This document shows, piece by piece, positions 4,923 through 5,836 of a stretch of DNA of 5,836 nt. Under the pieces are notes generated by a model, which saw nothing but the letters and a program-made list of their open reading frames with translations, was not told the origin of the DNA and ran no database searches. The stretch lies in NCBI GenBank assembly GCA_017308345.1, contig JAFKFE010000413.1, positions 1-5,836 of the forward strand, read 5' to 3'. This stretch comes from Alphaproteobacteria bacterium (GTDB taxonomy: Bacteria; Pseudomonadota; Alphaproteobacteria; Rhizobiales; Rhizobiaceae). Numbering within the stretch: the first letter of the stretch is position 1; each line of letters opens with the position of its first letter. Position numbers and translations under genes: made by a program.

Positions 4923-5836
4923 ATGAGCAAGAGCTTCAACCCTGATGACATTTCCCCACCCGCGGGGCACTACATCGGCGGCCGCTATGTGCACGCGAAG
5001 GGCGAAATCGACGTGACGCGCCCGTCCGATAGCAAGATTGCGGCAGCGTGCCCGATCGCGGATGCACGGCTGGTCGATGAAGCGGTGCAGGTGGCCAAGC
5101 GCGCGCTGAAGACTTCCAACTGGGGAGGCGTGCGTCCACGCGAGCGCACGAAAATCCTGCATCGCTGGGCCGATCTCATCGAAGCAGAAGCTGAGACGTT
5201 AGCCAGGCTTGAAGCGAGCTATTCGACACGGCCGATCGGGCAACTGGTGCAAGGCGATATTGCGGTAACGGCTGAGCAACTGAGATTTTTCGCGGAGTTC
5301 GCGGACAAGGAGGGCGGAGCCGTGGCGCCGACCGACGACGCCAGCTTCGGCATGATCATCACAGAGCCCTATGGTGTGGTCGGCGCCATCACCCCATGGA
5401 ACTTTCCAATCAACATGGCTGGCTGGAAAATTGGCCCGGCGCTAGCGGCAGGCAACGCCGTCGTGCTGAAGCCGTCAGAGATGACGCCATTCTCGACGCT
5501 CTACATGGCTGAACTCGCCACCAGAGCCGGGCTTCCTGACGGATTGTTGAACATCGTTCTTGGCGATGGCGCGACGACCGGAAATGCCATCACCGGACAT
5601 CCCGACATTGCCAAGGTCAGCTTCACAGGATCCACGGCCGCCGGGTCGGCAATCATGGCTAACATTGCCCGAACGGGTATCAAGCCGATGACCCTCGAAC
5701 TTGGCGGAAAGAGCCCGCAGATCGTCTTTGCGGACGCAGACCAAAAAAAGGCGGCAGCCGCGATCGCCAGCAGCATTCTCGGAAACGCCGGCCAGGCCTG
5801 CGTCGCCGGTTCGCGCCTGATCGTCGAGCAGTCCAT
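4923..5836 (+). CDS. NAD(P)-dependent aldehyde dehydrogenase family protein (cut by right edge)
   Basis: The first 304 codons of an ALDH-superfamily enzyme, which oxidises an aldehyde to the carboxylic acid with NAD(P)+ in the cytoplasm. All core catalytic elements reached by the window are intact: ITPWNFP (156-162) with the oxyanion-hole Asn160, VVLKPSEMTP (180-189) with cofactor-binding Lys183, the coenzyme-loop motif FTGSTAAG (234-241), LELGGKSPQIVFADAD (258-273) with general-base Glu259, and GNAGQACVAGSRL (287-299) with nucleophile Cys293. Full-length members have about 480-500 residues, so roughly the last 180-200 are missing. The start at ATG 4923 has AAGGTGA six bases upstream, with an in-frame stop just before. 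It follows the DAO-family flavoenzyme on the same strand, so it probably consumes the aldehyde made by that enzyme or later in the pathway. The specific substrate (semialdehyde, betaine aldehyde-like, or other) cannot be read here. Confidence 0.95.
   Translation, partial: MSKSFNPDDISPPAGHYIGGRYVHAKGEIDVTRPSDSKIAAACPIADARLVDEAVQVAKRALKTSNWGGVRPRERTKILHRWADLIEAEAETLARLEASYSTRPIGQLVQGDIAVTAEQLRFFAEFADKEGGAVAPTDDASFGMIITEPYGVVGAITPWNFPINMAGWKIGPALAAGNAVVLKPSEMTPFSTLYMAELATRAGLPDGLLNIVLGDGATTGNAITGHPDIAKVSFTGSTAAGSAIMANIARTGIKPMTLELGGKSPQIVFADADQKKAAAAIASSILGNAGQACVAGSRLIVEQS

Noticed and set aside
5741..5747. Run of seven A in the aldehyde dehydrogenase as a frameshift or programmed slippage site
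   Set aside because: The ALDH frame continues correctly across it into the GNAGQAC catalytic motif, and the run simply encodes Gln-Lys-Lys; nothing indicates functional slippage.
1..5836. Mobile elements, CRISPR arrays, tRNA or rRNA genes
   Set aside because: No transposase or integrase coding sequence, no regularly spaced repeats and no tRNA-like or rRNA sequence was recognised; the sequence is accounted for by five genes and short gaps.

Overview
The window is GC-rich and densely coding, with short intergenic gaps and GC-rich third codon positions. The gene types (HyuA/HyuB, a LysR regulator, a DAO-family flavoprotein and an aldehyde dehydrogenase) fit the catabolic accessory region of an alphaproteobacterium, probably a rhizobial-type soil or plant-associated organism. 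The taxonomic call is inference from composition and gene content only.

Layout. On the minus strand, read right to left, are a LysR-type regulator (3536-2631), hyuA (2540-462) and the N-terminal 152 codons of hyuB (457-1, running off the left edge). On the plus strand, diverging from lysR, are a FAD-dependent DAO-family oxidoreductase (3653-4771) and, after a 151-base gap, the first 304 codons of an aldehyde dehydrogenase (4923 to the right edge). The divergent gap between lysR and the oxidoreductase holds several inverted repeats and a plausible sigma-70-type promoter. One 11-base word in that gap, CAAGATGGATG, recurs in the gap upstream of hyuA, which suggests a shared operator.

Working model (inference). 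HyuA/HyuB would be an ATP-dependent cyclic amide hydrolase opening a hydantoin, lactam or 5-oxoproline-like ring. The DAO-family flavoenzyme would oxidise the released amino or N-methylamino compound to an imine/aldehyde, and the aldehyde dehydrogenase would oxidise the aldehyde to an acid. LysR would sense the substrate or an intermediate and control both arms. The substrate cannot be read from the sequence. Candidates are an N-methylhydantoin/sarcosine-type route and a lactam to amino acid to semialdehyde to dicarboxylate route.

No RNA genes, insertion sequences, CRISPR arrays or convincing intrinsic terminators were seen. All five genes read through without an internal frameshift or stop.
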